Of a stretch of DNA of 64,000 nucleotides, positions 7,995 through 15,874 are shown piece after piece. Within the stretch, counting starts at the first letter, position 1. Each line of letters starts with the position of its first letter. A program made the position numbers and the translations under genes. Origin of the DNA: an uncultured Clostridia bacterium (GTDB lineage: Bacteria; Bacillota; Clostridia; Oscillospirales; Acutalibacteraceae); NCBI GenBank assembly GCA_937907605.1, contig CALCYI010000017.1, positions 24,592 through 88,591 of the forward strand, read 5' to 3'. The notes under the pieces are model-generated. The model ran no database searches, was not told the DNA's origin, and worked only from the letters and a program-made list of their open reading frames with translations.

Positions 7995-8669
7995 ATGGAC
8001 AATAAATATTTAAACAGAACTCACACCTACGGCAGAATATGGATGGTCGTAACCCTTCTCGTTTTCCTCTCCGTACCTACCCTTATCTGCGCCCACCTCG
8101 GAGTACGCCCCGAGCTTGCGAAAATCGCAAAGGGACTTTCCACCGTCGCGCTTGTATTCTATCCGACGGCAGTAATAGAGGTGCTGACCTACTCGCCCCT
8201 GCTCGGCACGGGCGGAACGTATCTCGGCTTCGTTACGGGCAATATTACAAATCTTAAAATGCCCGTCGCGCTCGCCTCCATGGACAGCGCAAAGGTTGAC
8301 CCCAACAGCGACGAGGGCGAGGTTATCTCCACAATTTCAATTGCGGTGTCCTCGATAGTTACTACGGTTATAATTGCGGTATTTGTACTGCTTTTCAGAC
8401 CGATATTAAAGGACATTACCGCCGACGGCTCACCGTTTGCGCCCGCCTTTCAGCAGGTTACCCCCGCACTTTTCGGCGCGCTGTGCGCCTCATACCTCGC
8501 AAAGCACTGGAAAATATCAATCCTTCCGATTGCCGTGTGCTGCGCAGTGTTAATTTTCGCGGGCAAAATGGGTATCGGCATACTTATTCCGATAGGTATA
8601 GCGGTTTCCCTGCTCGGCGCGCATATAATGTATAAAAAAGGATGGGTAGGACAGAATGACAACGGGTAA
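7995..8669 (+). CDS. Multi-pass membrane protein, partner of the DUF5058 protein
   Basis: 224 residues, seven or so hydrophobic segments. I do not recognise a named family. GGAGGGG lies just before the ATG at 7995, two bases after the previous stop. A longer frame from 7881 would overlap the upstream gene and is rejected. The end overlaps the M20 peptidase gene by 14 nt, so translation of the three is probably coupled. The polytopic design and pairing with DUF5058 suggest a two-subunit permease. Confidence 0.7.
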   Translation: MDNKYLNRTHTYGRIWMVVTLLVFLSVPTLICAHLGVRPELAKIAKGLSTVALVFYPTAVIEVLTYSPLLGTGGTYLGFVTGNITNLKMPVALASMDSAKVDPNSDEGEVISTISIAVSSIVTTVIIAVFVLLFRPILKDITADGSPFAPAFQQVTPALFGALCASYLAKHWKISILPIAVCCAVLIFAGKMGIGILIPIGIAVSLLGAHIMYKKGWVGQNDNG

Positions 8670-10134
8670 AATCATACTTTTAATAATTCTTGCGGCACTC
8701 GGATTATTCATATTAATTACGGCTATCCGCGCGGCGTTCTTTAAGATTAAGCGCCCCGAGATTACGCCCATGCCGAAGGAAAACATAGACGAAGCGCGCG
8801 TACAGCGTCACCTCACCCAAGCGATACAGATTAAAACAATCTCAAACGTTGACGAGAGCAAGGTGGACTGGAACGAATTTGAGCGCTTCCACGATTTCCT
8901 CAAGCGCGAATATCCGCTTACGCACAAAACTCTTAAATGCGAAAATGTCTCCCTTGCCTCCCTACTTTACACATGGGAGGGCAAAAATCCCGACCTTGAC
9001 GGAATAGCCTTCCTCTCTCATCAGGACGTCGTTCCGATTTCCGAGGGTACGGAGGGCGACTGGACACACCCGCCGTTTGAGGGCTACAACGACGGCGAAT
9101 TTATCTGGGGGCGCGGCGCGCTTGATATGAAAAACCACCTCGTCTGCGTAATGGAGGCGGTTGAAGGTCTGCTTGAGGACGGCTTCGTACCCGAAAGGAC
9201 GATATACCTCTGCTTCGGTCATAACGAGGAAATCGTCGCGGGTAAGAATAATGGCGCTCATTCGATTATGGAAACCCTCAAGGCGCGCGGCGTAAGGCTT
9301 GATTCCACGCTTGACGAGGGCGGCGCAATCCTCCCCGCAAACGTAAAGGGTATTCTTAAGGGTAACCTTGCGGGCGTGGGCGTTGCGGAAAAGGGCAATA
9401 CCGACCTTAAGGTAACCGTTCACGCGAAGGGCGGTCACTCCTCGCAGCCGCCGCAGCATACAGGCGTAGGTATGATAGCCGACGTAGTACACGACCTTGA
9501 AAAGCACCAGTTCAAAGCAAAAATGCTCCCGATGGTACAGGATATGTTCACCCTTATAGGAAAGCATATGACTTATCCGGGAAGGCTCGTTGTATGTAAC
9601 CTTCCGCTGCTTAAGCCGCTCGTGCTCGCGATTGCAAAGAGGATACCGCCCGCGGCGACCTTTATCCGCACGACAACGGCGTGTACGATGCTTGAGGGTA
9701 GCCCCGCGGCCAACGTGCTTCCGCAGACTGCGAGCGTTACGGTCAACTTCCGTCAGCTCCCCGGCACTACCACCGCCGACCTTGAAAAGCATATCCGCAA
9801 GGTTGTAAAAAATAAGAATATCAATGTTGAATACATAAAGGGCAAGGAGGCTTCGGCAGTATCGCCGACGGATACGAGGGCATTTAGGGTAATCACCGAG
9901 CTTTCGCACCAGATGAACCCGCTCAATATCGTCGCGCCGTATCTCGTAATGGGCGGCACGGACACCTATCATTACGAGGATATCTGCGATAACCTCTACC
10001 GCTACGCACCGTTCACGGTTAATACCTCGCTCCTTCTTACAACCCACGGCACGAACGAGCGCTGTCCCGTTGACCAGCTCACCGAGGGCGTTCAGTTCTT
10101 CAAGCGCTATATGCGCATTATGGCGGGAGAATAA
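8656..10134 (+). CDS. M20 family metallopeptidase (PM20D1/CPS-like), membrane-anchored
   Basis: 492 residues. An N-terminal helix (~5-25) anchors it. The dinuclear zinc centre is complete: LSHQDVV (His ~122), GALDMKN (Asp ~157), HNEEIV (Glu ~191-192), LDEGGAI, and TDTYHYED near residue 438. The sequence is closest to the long M20 branch of carboxypeptidase S and PM20D1, which cleave dipeptides or N-acyl amino acids. The dimerisation insert is present between ~240 and 350. It is coupled to two membrane proteins, which suggests uptake or export of its substrate or product. Confidence 0.87.
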   Translation: MTTGKIILLIILAALGLFILITAIRAAFFKIKRPEITPMPKENIDEARVQRHLTQAIQIKTISNVDESKVDWNEFERFHDFLKREYPLTHKTLKCENVSLASLLYTWEGKNPDLDGIAFLSHQDVVPISEGTEGDWTHPPFEGYNDGEFIWGRGALDMKNHLVCVMEAVEGLLEDGFVPERTIYLCFGHNEEIVAGKNNGAHSIMETLKARGVRLDSTLDEGGAILPANVKGILKGNLAGVGVAEKGNTDLKVTVHAKGGHSSQPPQHTGVGMIADVVHDLEKHQFKAKMLPMVQDMFTLIGKHMTYPGRLVVCNLPLLKPLVLAIAKRIPPAATFIRTTTACTMLEGSPAANVLPQTASVTVNFRQLPGTTTADLEKHIRKVVKNKNINVEYIKGKEASAVSPTDTRAFRVITELSHQMNPLNIVAPYLVMGGTDTYHYEDICDNLYRYAPFTVNTSLLLTTHGTNERCPVDQLTEGVQFFKRYMRIMAGE

Positions 10135-10146
10135 TTCATAATTAAA

Positions 10147-10172
10147 AGAGGACTCATTCTGAGTCCTCTTCT
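10147..10172. terminator. Bidirectional terminator between convergent genes
   Basis: AGAGGACTCA-TTC-TGAGTCCTCT forms a perfect 10-bp stem flanked by AT-rich sequence on both sides. It also encodes the last codons of the minus-strand gene ending at 10154. Confidence 0.7.
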
Positions 10173-11353
10173 GTTTCGGGATATCTTTCAATTTTAATAA
10201 TTTTTCCTCTGAACTGCGGGAGCGTTCCGTAATTTCCTCTTATACCGCGCGGGAGCTTGCTCTTTTCAATATAGAACTCCATAATGTCCCTGTTCTGCAC
10301 GGCGTACTGGTGCTTAGAGTCGGTATGGCGGTTTGCCTTCTGGTCGCAGAGTATGCAGTTAAGCTCCTTGATTTCGTCGCCGTCCTGAAGGGTTATACGG
10401 TATTTCGCGCCGATTTTCGTACCGTAGTACGAGCCGAGCGCGATACAGTAAAAGCCGTCAACCATACGGATACCCGTTTCCTCGTCGGTATAGCACTCGC
10501 TGCTGTGAAGGAGCTTGTACTGAGGCGAGCGCCTTGCTGTTACCGCGGTATAAATCGCATAGGTTTTCGTCTCTCCGCTCACGGCGGGAAGTCCGAAGCC
10601 CTTTAAGGTATGGGCGCTTACGGTTTTACTGAGCTTGCTTTCGTTAACGCGGTCGCCGCGGCGGATAACGCAGCTCACTCTGTAAAAATACTCCGTGTCG
10701 TCCTTAACGTCGGTGTCAACGTAGAGCTTTTCGTTGATTTCGCCAATCATATTAAAGCTTTTGTTATCTGTGCTGCGGTAAAGAACTACCGTGGATACGC
10801 TCTCCGTCTTGCTGATTCGAAGCGTAACGGAATCCGACGCCGTGCGCGTTACCGCAACGGAAGCTGTGTTAACGCCGGTGGTGAAGCTGACCTCTCCGAG
10901 AGGCTCCATGCTCACGCTGTTGTAAATCGAGAAGCGGTAATCCGTATCCTCCTCAAGTCCCCTGACATCAAACTCGCCCTGAGTCGCCGAGGCGTATTCC
11001 TCCCAGCGATTGGTTATAATGTTAAATTTTGCAATTGTGTAGCTTAATACTACCTCTTTACTGCTCCAGCTTAAATGAGCGCTGTTAGTCGTAACGTCCT
11101 CGGCTTTAACGGAAAAACCGTCCTTCGTTTTTACCGCGCCCCTCTGCGGGATTTTTGCTTTTTCCTCCTGCTCGCTCTGCTGAGTCGGGATAAGCCCGTT
11201 AAATATTGAGGCTAAATCCAGCGCGTAAGAACTTATGCTGCCCGATAACGACATAATAAGCACAAGCATTATGGCAGTCAGCTTTATTACAAACCGGTTA
11301 ATAAAATCGTCTCCTTTTCGAGCTTTTGTTACTCTTTTGTAACCTTTGCTCAT
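10154..11353 (-). CDS. Exported protein with fibronectin type III domains
   Basis: 399 residues. A basic start and a hydrophobic helix (~25-45, ending near SSYALD) act as signal peptide or anchor. After a Q/E-rich linker come at least two fibronectin type III-like domains, recognisable by TNSAHLSWSSKEVVLSYTI, TDYRFSIYN and the second copy around DTEYFYRVSCVI. The last ~120 residues contain a cysteine pair (ECYTD...ELNCILCDQ) and an RxPRGIRG stretch that I cannot assign. Probably a cell-surface protein; ligand unknown. A TTGACA/TATAAA promoter drives it divergently from the FMN-riboswitch transcript. Confidence 0.7.
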   Translation of the reverse strand: MSKGYKRVTKARKGDDFINRFVIKLTAIMLVLIMSLSGSISSYALDLASIFNGLIPTQQSEQEEKAKIPQRGAVKTKDGFSVKAEDVTTNSAHLSWSSKEVVLSYTIAKFNIITNRWEEYASATQGEFDVRGLEEDTDYRFSIYNSVSMEPLGEVSFTTGVNTASVAVTRTASDSVTLRISKTESVSTVVLYRSTDNKSFNMIGEINEKLYVDTDVKDDTEYFYRVSCVIRRGDRVNESKLSKTVSAHTLKGFGLPAVSGETKTYAIYTAVTARRSPQYKLLHSSECYTDEETGIRMVDGFYCIALGSYYGTKIGAKYRITLQDGDEIKELNCILCDQKANRHTDSKHQYAVQNRDIMEFYIEKSKLPRGIRGNYGTLPQFRGKIIKIERYPETEEDSE

Positions 11354-11360
11354 ATATGCT

Positions 11361-11389
11361 TTTATACCAGATTATTGCCCGTTTGTCAA
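11361..11389 (-). promoter_or_regulatory. Promoter of the fibronectin-III protein gene
   Basis: On the minus strand TTGACA (11389-11384) and TATAAA (11366-11361) have a 17-nt spacer. The start codon lies 8 nt beyond the -10 box, so the leader must be very short or initiation occurs slightly differently. Confidence 0.65.
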
Positions 11390-11478
11390 ATTTTTAACCG
11401 TTTTTTGTGCCATTTGAGCGACATTTGTCCGTTTTTTCGGACAATTTCTTTTACAAATCTTAAAATTTGTAATTCCTG

Positions 11479-11506
11479 TTGACAAAACGCAAAAGAGGTA
11501 TATAAT
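11479..11506 (+). promoter_or_regulatory. Promoter of the FMN riboswitch-ribU transcript
   Basis: TTGACA (11479-11484) and TATAAT (11501-11506) with a 16-nt spacer. Transcription would begin about 25 nt before the aptamer. Confidence 0.85.
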
Positions 11507-11532
11507 AGTATCGTAATTGAATATTACAAAAA

Positions 11533-11652
11533 TATTTCGGGGCGGGGTGAAATTCCCCACCGGCAGTTAAAGTCTGCGACTCCTTAACCGCTGTTAAGGA
11601 CTGATACGGTGAAATTCCGTAACCGACGGTATAGTCCGGACAGGAGAAATAT
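11533..11652 (+). ncRNA. FMN riboswitch (RFN element)
   Basis: All RFN hallmarks are present in order: GGGGCGGGGTGAAATTCCCC, ACCGGCAGT, the variable arm with CTCCTTAACCGCTGTTAAGG, CTGATACGGTGAAATTCCG, AACCGACGGT and AGTCCGGACAGGAGAAA. P1 closes through ATATTTC/GAAATAT. It binds flavin mononucleotide and controls the riboflavin transporter gene directly downstream. Confidence 0.97.
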
Positions 11653-11672
11653 ATATTGCTTTGCAGTATTAC

Positions 11673-11702
11673 GCCCTGACTATATGTCAGGGCTTCTCTT
11701 TT
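11673..11702 (+). terminator. Riboswitch expression-platform terminator
   Basis: GCCCTGAC-TATAT-GTCAGGGC followed by TTCTCTTTT lies 20 nt after the aptamer and 24 nt before the ribU start. This is the classical arrangement for FMN-dependent transcription termination in Firmicutes. Confidence 0.88.
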
Positions 11703-11725
11703 GCTCCAAAAAGGAGGAAATCACA

Positions 11726-12322
11726 ATGTCAAAAACACAGAAAAAAACAAGGTTAATCGCGGGCTGCGGCGTGCTTACCGCGGCTGCAATCGTGCTTCAG
11801 TATCTCGAGATACCGATTCCTTTCATTCCGAGCTTCATTAAGCTCGACTTTTCGGATTTGCCTGAGCTGCTCGGCGCGTTCGCCTACGGTCCCGTTGCGG
11901 GTATTCTGATTGCTCTTGTAAAAAACATCATTCACCTCGCGGTATCGCAGAGCGGATACGTCGGCGAGCTTTCAAACTTTATTCTCGGCGCGGTATTTTC
12001 GGGCGTTGCGGGCGTAATCTATAAGCGCAATAAAACCTGGAAGGGCGCGCTCATCGGCGGCGTAGTCGGCGCGGTATGTATGACTGCGGTAAGCTTTCCG
12101 TCAAACCTTTTCATCGTCTATCCGTTTTACTACAACTTTATGCCAAAGGAAGCCGTGCTCGGCGCGTATCAGGCGATAGTCCCCTCGATGAAAAGCATTG
12201 AGCAGTCGCTCCTCGTCTTTAACGCACCCTTTACCTTCATTAAGGGCATACTCTGCGTGGTTGCGTCAATGCTTATTTATAAGCCGCTCTCCCCCCTGCT
12301 CCATGGAAAAAGCGGTAATTGA
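11726..12322 (+). CDS. ribU: Riboflavin ECF transporter substrate-binding subunit
   Basis: 198 residues, five to six membrane helices, a typical S-component size. The early segment LEIPIPFIPSFIKLDFSDLPELLGAFAYGP is the well-conserved RibU substrate-site region, followed by GVAGVIYKRNKTWKGA. It captures riboflavin and must team with an EcfA/A'/T module encoded elsewhere. AAGGAGG precedes the ATG at 11726; the longer frame from 11609 would run through the riboswitch and is rejected. Control by the FMN riboswitch confirms the vitamin specificity. Confidence 0.95.
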   Translation: MSKTQKKTRLIAGCGVLTAAAIVLQYLEIPIPFIPSFIKLDFSDLPELLGAFAYGPVAGILIALVKNIIHLAVSQSGYVGELSNFILGAVFSGVAGVIYKRNKTWKGALIGGVVGAVCMTAVSFPSNLFIVYPFYYNFMPKEAVLGAYQAIVPSMKSIEQSLLVFNAPFTFIKGILCVVASMLIYKPLSPLLHGKSGN

Positions 12323-12370
12323 CAATAATTCCCTGATATGATAATATCGACTTCAAAGGAAGTTGGAAAT

Positions 12371-12898
12371 ATGATTGAAAAAATAAAAGAGCTGTTTTTA
12401 AAGTATAAGGAAATAATAAGCTACCTGTTTTTCGGCGTTGTTTCAACGCTCGTAAACTGGGTGGTTTACGCGATTATGGTAAGGGTATTTAATCTCGATT
12501 TGTCCGAGGTTAAGAGCACGGGCACGGGCAACGTTTTTATGTCCCTGCTCAGCGGCGATTCTGGCAAGGCAATCCGCCTGCTTTTTATCGCGAACTTAAT
12601 TGCTTGGTTCGCGGCGGTAATAGTCGCGTTTATAACGAATAAGCTGTGGGTGTTCGAATCAAAAACGTGGAAGCCTAAGACCGTACTGCGCGAGCTCTGG
12701 GAATTCGTTGCGGCGAGGATTGCAACGGGCGCGCTCGAATGGTTCGGTATCCCCGCGCTCGTAATGGCGGGGCTCAGCCAGAGCTTCCTCGGGGTTGAGG
12801 GCTTCTGGGCAAAGGCGATAGTTTCCGTCGCGGTAATAGTACTCAACTACGTTTTCAGCAAGTTCATCATTTTTAAAAAGAGCAGGAAAAGCAATTGA
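12371..12898 (+). CDS. GtrA family membrane protein
   Basis: 175 residues, four membrane helices, with YLFFGVVSTLVNWVVYAIM at the first helix and NFxxSKFIIFK-type ending (LNYVFSKFIIFKKS). GtrA proteins flip or help move polyprenyl-linked sugars for wall polysaccharides. An AAGGAAG site is 8 nt ahead of the ATG at 12371, which is preferred to the ATG at 12338. It trails ribU by 48 nt and could be co-transcribed with it, although the roles are unrelated. The fba promoter -35 box overlaps its last codons. Confidence 0.85.
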   Translation: MIEKIKELFLKYKEIISYLFFGVVSTLVNWVVYAIMVRVFNLDLSEVKSTGTGNVFMSLLSGDSGKAIRLLFIANLIAWFAAVIVAFITNKLWVFESKTWKPKTVLRELWEFVAARIATGALEWFGIPALVMAGLSQSFLGVEGFWAKAIVSVAVIVLNYVFSKFIIFKKSRKSN

Positions 12899-12923
12899 TA
12901 TTTAAATAAATATAGTTTATAAT
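12895..12923 (+). promoter_or_regulatory. Promoter of fba
   Basis: TTGATA (12895-12900) and TATAAT (12918-12923) separated by 17 nt. The -35 box overlaps the gtrA stop codon. Confidence 0.75.
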
Positions 12924-12958
12924 ATACGCAACAAATTATAAGTTAGGAGATATATATT

Positions 12959-13900
12959 ATGCCACTTGTAACTACAAAGGAAATGTTCAAAAAGGCTTAT
13001 GAGGGCGGTTACGCTATAGGCGCCTTCAACGTAAACAATATGGAGATTGTTCAGGGTATCACGAGAGCTGCGAAGAAGCTTGAGGCTCCCGTAATCCTTC
13101 AGTGCTCCTCGGGCGCAAGAAAGTACGCTTCCCACGACTATCTTGTAGCTATGGTAAAGGCTGCCGCTGACGAAACGGGACTTCCGATTGCGCTTCACCT
13201 TGACCACGGTCCCGACTTTGAGACCTGTAAGAGCTGTATCGACGGCGGCTTCACCTCCGTTATGATTGACGGCTCCTCCCTTCCCTACGAGGAGAATATC
13301 GCGCTCACAAAGAAGGTTGTTGAATACGCTCACGCTCACGGCGTTGTTGTTGAGGGCGAGCTCGGTACTCTCGCGGGTGTTGAGGACGACGTTGCGGTAG
13401 AGGCTGAAAACGCTTCCTACACAAGACCCGAGGAGGTTTACGACTTCGCTACGAGAACGGGCGTTGACTCCCTTGCAATCGCCATCGGCACGAGCCACGG
13501 CGCATATAAGTTCAAGCCCGGCCAGAAGCCGCAGCTCCGCTTCGACATTCTCGAAGAGGTTGCAAAGCAGCTTCCCGAATTCCCGATAGTTCTCCACGGC
13601 GCAAGCTCCGTAAATCAGGAGCATATTAAGATGATTAACGAGTTCGGCGGCTCAATGCCGGACGCAATCGGTATCCCCGAGGATATGCTCCGTCAGGCTG
13701 CGGCAATGGCAGTATGTAAGGTCAACGTTGACTCCGATATCCGTATCGCTATGACCGCTGCGCTCAGAAAGCACCTCAGCGAGAACCCGACTCATTTTGA
13801 CCCCCGTCAGTACCTTACTCCCGCAAGGAATCTCATTGAAGAGGTTGTTGCGCACAAGATTGACAAGGTATTCGGCTCCACCGGTCACGCATTTGACTAA
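12959..13900 (+). CDS. fba: Class II fructose-1,6-bisphosphate aldolase
   Basis: 313 residues. It cleaves fructose-1,6-bisphosphate to glyceraldehyde-3-phosphate and dihydroxyacetone phosphate with Zn2+. Visible signatures are AIGAFNVNNMEIVQGI, LHLDHGPDFETCKSCI (zinc His and catalytic Asp), MIDGSSLPYEENI, VEGELGTLAGVED, GTSHGAYKF and VLHGASS. The codon choice is strongly biased and unlike that of neighbouring genes, as expected for a highly expressed glycolytic enzyme. TTAGGAGA precedes the ATG. There is no ordinary terminator; a structured repeat starts within the stop codon. Confidence 0.96.
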   Translation: MPLVTTKEMFKKAYEGGYAIGAFNVNNMEIVQGITRAAKKLEAPVILQCSSGARKYASHDYLVAMVKAAADETGLPIALHLDHGPDFETCKSCIDGGFTSVMIDGSSLPYEENIALTKKVVEYAHAHGVVVEGELGTLAGVEDDVAVEAENASYTRPEEVYDFATRTGVDSLAIAIGTSHGAYKFKPGQKPQLRFDILEEVAKQLPEFPIVLHGASSVNQEHIKMINEFGGSMPDAIGIPEDMLRQAAAMAVCKVNVDSDIRIAMTAALRKHLSENPTHFDPRQYLTPARNLIEEVVAHKIDKVFGSTGHAFD

Positions 13901-14096
13901 GAGGCTGTATCGCGGGCATAAACACGCCGCAAAAAAACGATTAAATATTGCTTAACCGAAAGTATTTCAAAGAAAGCAACCGAGAGCGAAACGCTCTCGG
14001 TTGCTTTGGCGTTTCCCGTTTTTTGCTCGGGGGCGGTACAAACGTACAGCTCCCGCTCGCAAGAAAACGGGATTCTGCTCCGCGCTGCAGCCTCTT
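13899..14096. repeat. Structured repeat element, copy 1 (candidate RNA or hairpin element)
   Basis: Ends are imperfect inverted repeats: AAGAGGCTG...CGCGG on the left pairs with CCGCG...CAGCCTCTT on the right. Inside are a conserved linker GGGCATAAACACGCCG, a 16-bp hairpin (AAAGCAACCGAGAGCG / CGCTCTCGGTTGCTTT), then TTGGCGTTT, CCGTTTTTTGCTC, a hairpin GGGGGCGGTAC/GTACAGCTCCC and CAAGAAAACG. The second copy at 34677 shares the linkers but has different, still-pairing stem sequences. No coding capacity. Confidence 0.75.
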
Positions 14097-14178
14097 TTGT
14101 TCTCCGACTACTTTATTTTGTTGACAATCCCGTGAGCATTAATTATAATAAATTATATCCTTATGAGGAGGAATTATT

Positions 14179-15768
14179 ATGGCTAAGAGAAAAGACGTTA
14201 TTAAAACCGAGCATTTCGGTATTCAGCGTAAAATCGTTGCGAATATGACCACCGAAAGCTGGCAGAATATCCCCCACGTTACCTATACCTACGAGCCCGA
14301 CGTAACCGAGTTTATGGCGCAGTACAAGAGGCTCAACGAGGGCGTTGAAAAAGAAAACAAGGTTACCGTCAACACCCTCATGCTCAAGGTAATCGTTGAG
14401 GGCTTAAAGGCGTGCCCCGCGATGAACGCGCATATTGAATTCGACAGAAAATACGTAAGGGGCGCAATCCATACCCTTTCCGAGATTAATATTTCAATGC
14501 CCATGGTGCTCCCGACGGGCGAAATGATGACGATTAATCTCCACAATTTTGAGAGCAAAACCCTCGACGATATGGTGGATTATATCAAGGACGTACATCG
14601 CCGCATGGAGAACACCGACTTAAACGAGGTTATGTTCGACGTGTCGCTCGACAATACCCTTACGGGTCTTAAGGAGGGCAAAATCACCCAGACTATTAAC
14701 CGCCTTATCGGCTCAAAAACGGGTAAGCACAAGGTTAAAACCCTTAAAGGCAAGGAAAAGCGCGAGTACGAGGCAATCCCCGAGACAGACCGCCTTACAA
14801 AGCACGATATTGAGCAGGGCTCGATTACAATCTCAAATATTGGCTCCGTATACCGTGAGCAGAGGGGCGCGGCTGCGCTTATCGAGATTATTCCGCCGCA
14901 GGTTACCGCAATCGCAGTAGGCGCCGTTCAGGATAAGCCCGTCGTAGTAGTAAACGAAAACGACGAAAAGGAAATCGCAATCCGCCAGGTGCTCCCGTTC
15001 ACTATCGTTTTTGACCACAGGGCGCTCGATTTCGGCGACATTGTTCCGTTCATTAAAAAGCTTGACGAGATTTTCGCCGCTCCAGAGGTTATGTTCACCT
15101 GGAAGCGCGAGCAGACTATTACGCCCGCCGAGATTGAGGAAATCAAGGTTGAGCGTATTGAAAGAGAGGCTAAGTTCGAGGAGAGCAAGAAGCGCGAAAG
15201 GGCAAAGCGCGAGGCTGAGCGCGACGCCGAAAAATACGCGGAGAAGGCCCAAAAGGCAAAGGCTGACGCCGAAAAGGCTTTAAAGGAAGCCGAGGAGCGC
15301 GCCGAGAAGGCGGAAAAGGAGCTTGCCGAGGCGCACGAAAAGGCGGACCAGAAGGCGCTCAGAGAGGCGGAAAAGGCTGAAAAGGACGCGCTCGAGGCTG
15401 AGGAAAAGGCAAAGCGCGAAATCGAAAAGATTAAGAAGGAAGCCGCCGAAAAGGCTGAAAAAGCCGTAAAGGAGGCTGAGGAGAAAAAGGAAAAAGCACT
15501 CCGCGACGCCGAAAAGGCGCAGGGAGAAGCGCTCGCCAAGGCTGACAAGGCGCGTCAGGACGCGCTGAAGAAGCGCCGCGAGGCTGAGGAGAAAAAGCAA
15601 AAGGCGCTGCGCGAGGCTGATAAGGATAAGAAGGAGGCTCTCGAAAAAGCCGAAAGAGAAAAGGAAAAGGCTCAAAGGGAGCTTGAAAAGGCTAAGGCTG
15701 AGGCTGAGGAGGCTGAAAAGAAGGCGCTCTCGGCTAAGGAAAAAGTCGAGTCCTTTAACGAGGAATAA
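14179..15768 (+). CDS. Lipoyl-less 2-oxoacid dehydrogenase E2-type acyltransferase with coiled-coil tail
   Basis: 529 residues. Residues ~15-320 are the E2 catalytic fold: early IVANMTTESWQNIPHVTY, the middle GSITISNIGS, and the active-site block FDHRALDFGD with His ~279 in the DHR motif. The usual lipoyl and E1/E3-binding domains are absent, and no E1 or E3 gene is nearby. From ~340 to 529 the protein is almost entirely Ala, Glu, Lys and Arg in long helical runs, a predicted coiled coil of ~190 residues. GAGGAGG precedes the ATG and a terminator follows, so it is monocistronic. It may act on a CoA-linked acyl group or be a structural scaffold; neither is shown. Confidence 0.8.
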   Translation: MAKRKDVIKTEHFGIQRKIVANMTTESWQNIPHVTYTYEPDVTEFMAQYKRLNEGVEKENKVTVNTLMLKVIVEGLKACPAMNAHIEFDRKYVRGAIHTLSEINISMPMVLPTGEMMTINLHNFESKTLDDMVDYIKDVHRRMENTDLNEVMFDVSLDNTLTGLKEGKITQTINRLIGSKTGKHKVKTLKGKEKREYEAIPETDRLTKHDIEQGSITISNIGSVYREQRGAAALIEIIPPQVTAIAVGAVQDKPVVVVNENDEKEIAIRQVLPFTIVFDHRALDFGDIVPFIKKLDEIFAAPEVMFTWKREQTITPAEIEEIKVERIEREAKFEESKKRERAKREAERDAEKYAEKAQKAKADAEKALKEAEERAEKAEKELAEAHEKADQKALREAEKAEKDALEAEEKAKREIEKIKKEAAEKAEKAVKEAEEKKEKALRDAEKAQGEALAKADKARQDALKKRREAEEKKQKALREADKDKKEALEKAEREKEKAQRELEKAKAEAEEAEKKALSAKEKVESFNEE

Positions 15769-15772
15769 TATG

Positions 15773-15812
15773 AACGGACGGTAATGGAATGCCGTCCGTT
15801 ATTTTTATATTT
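15773..15812 (+). terminator. Terminator after the E2-like gene
   Basis: AACGGACGG and CCGTCCGTT form a 9-bp stem around a 10-nt loop, followed by ATTTTTATATTTG. Confidence 0.8.
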
Positions 15813-15874
15813 GTTGACTATTAGTATTTTTTACTGTAAAATTATATTACAGTAATAAGAAAGGAACGAAGAGT

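Noticed and set aside
8962..10191. 409-codon open frame on the minus strand opposite the M20 peptidase gene
   Set aside because: Opposite-strand shadow of a well-supported metallopeptidase; composition is Arg/His/Val-rich with no motif.
14928..15675. Long Ser/Ala/Phe and Leu/Phe-rich antisense frames opposite the coiled-coil region
   Set aside because: They are the mirror of the repetitive Ala/Glu/Lys codons and not evidence of genes.
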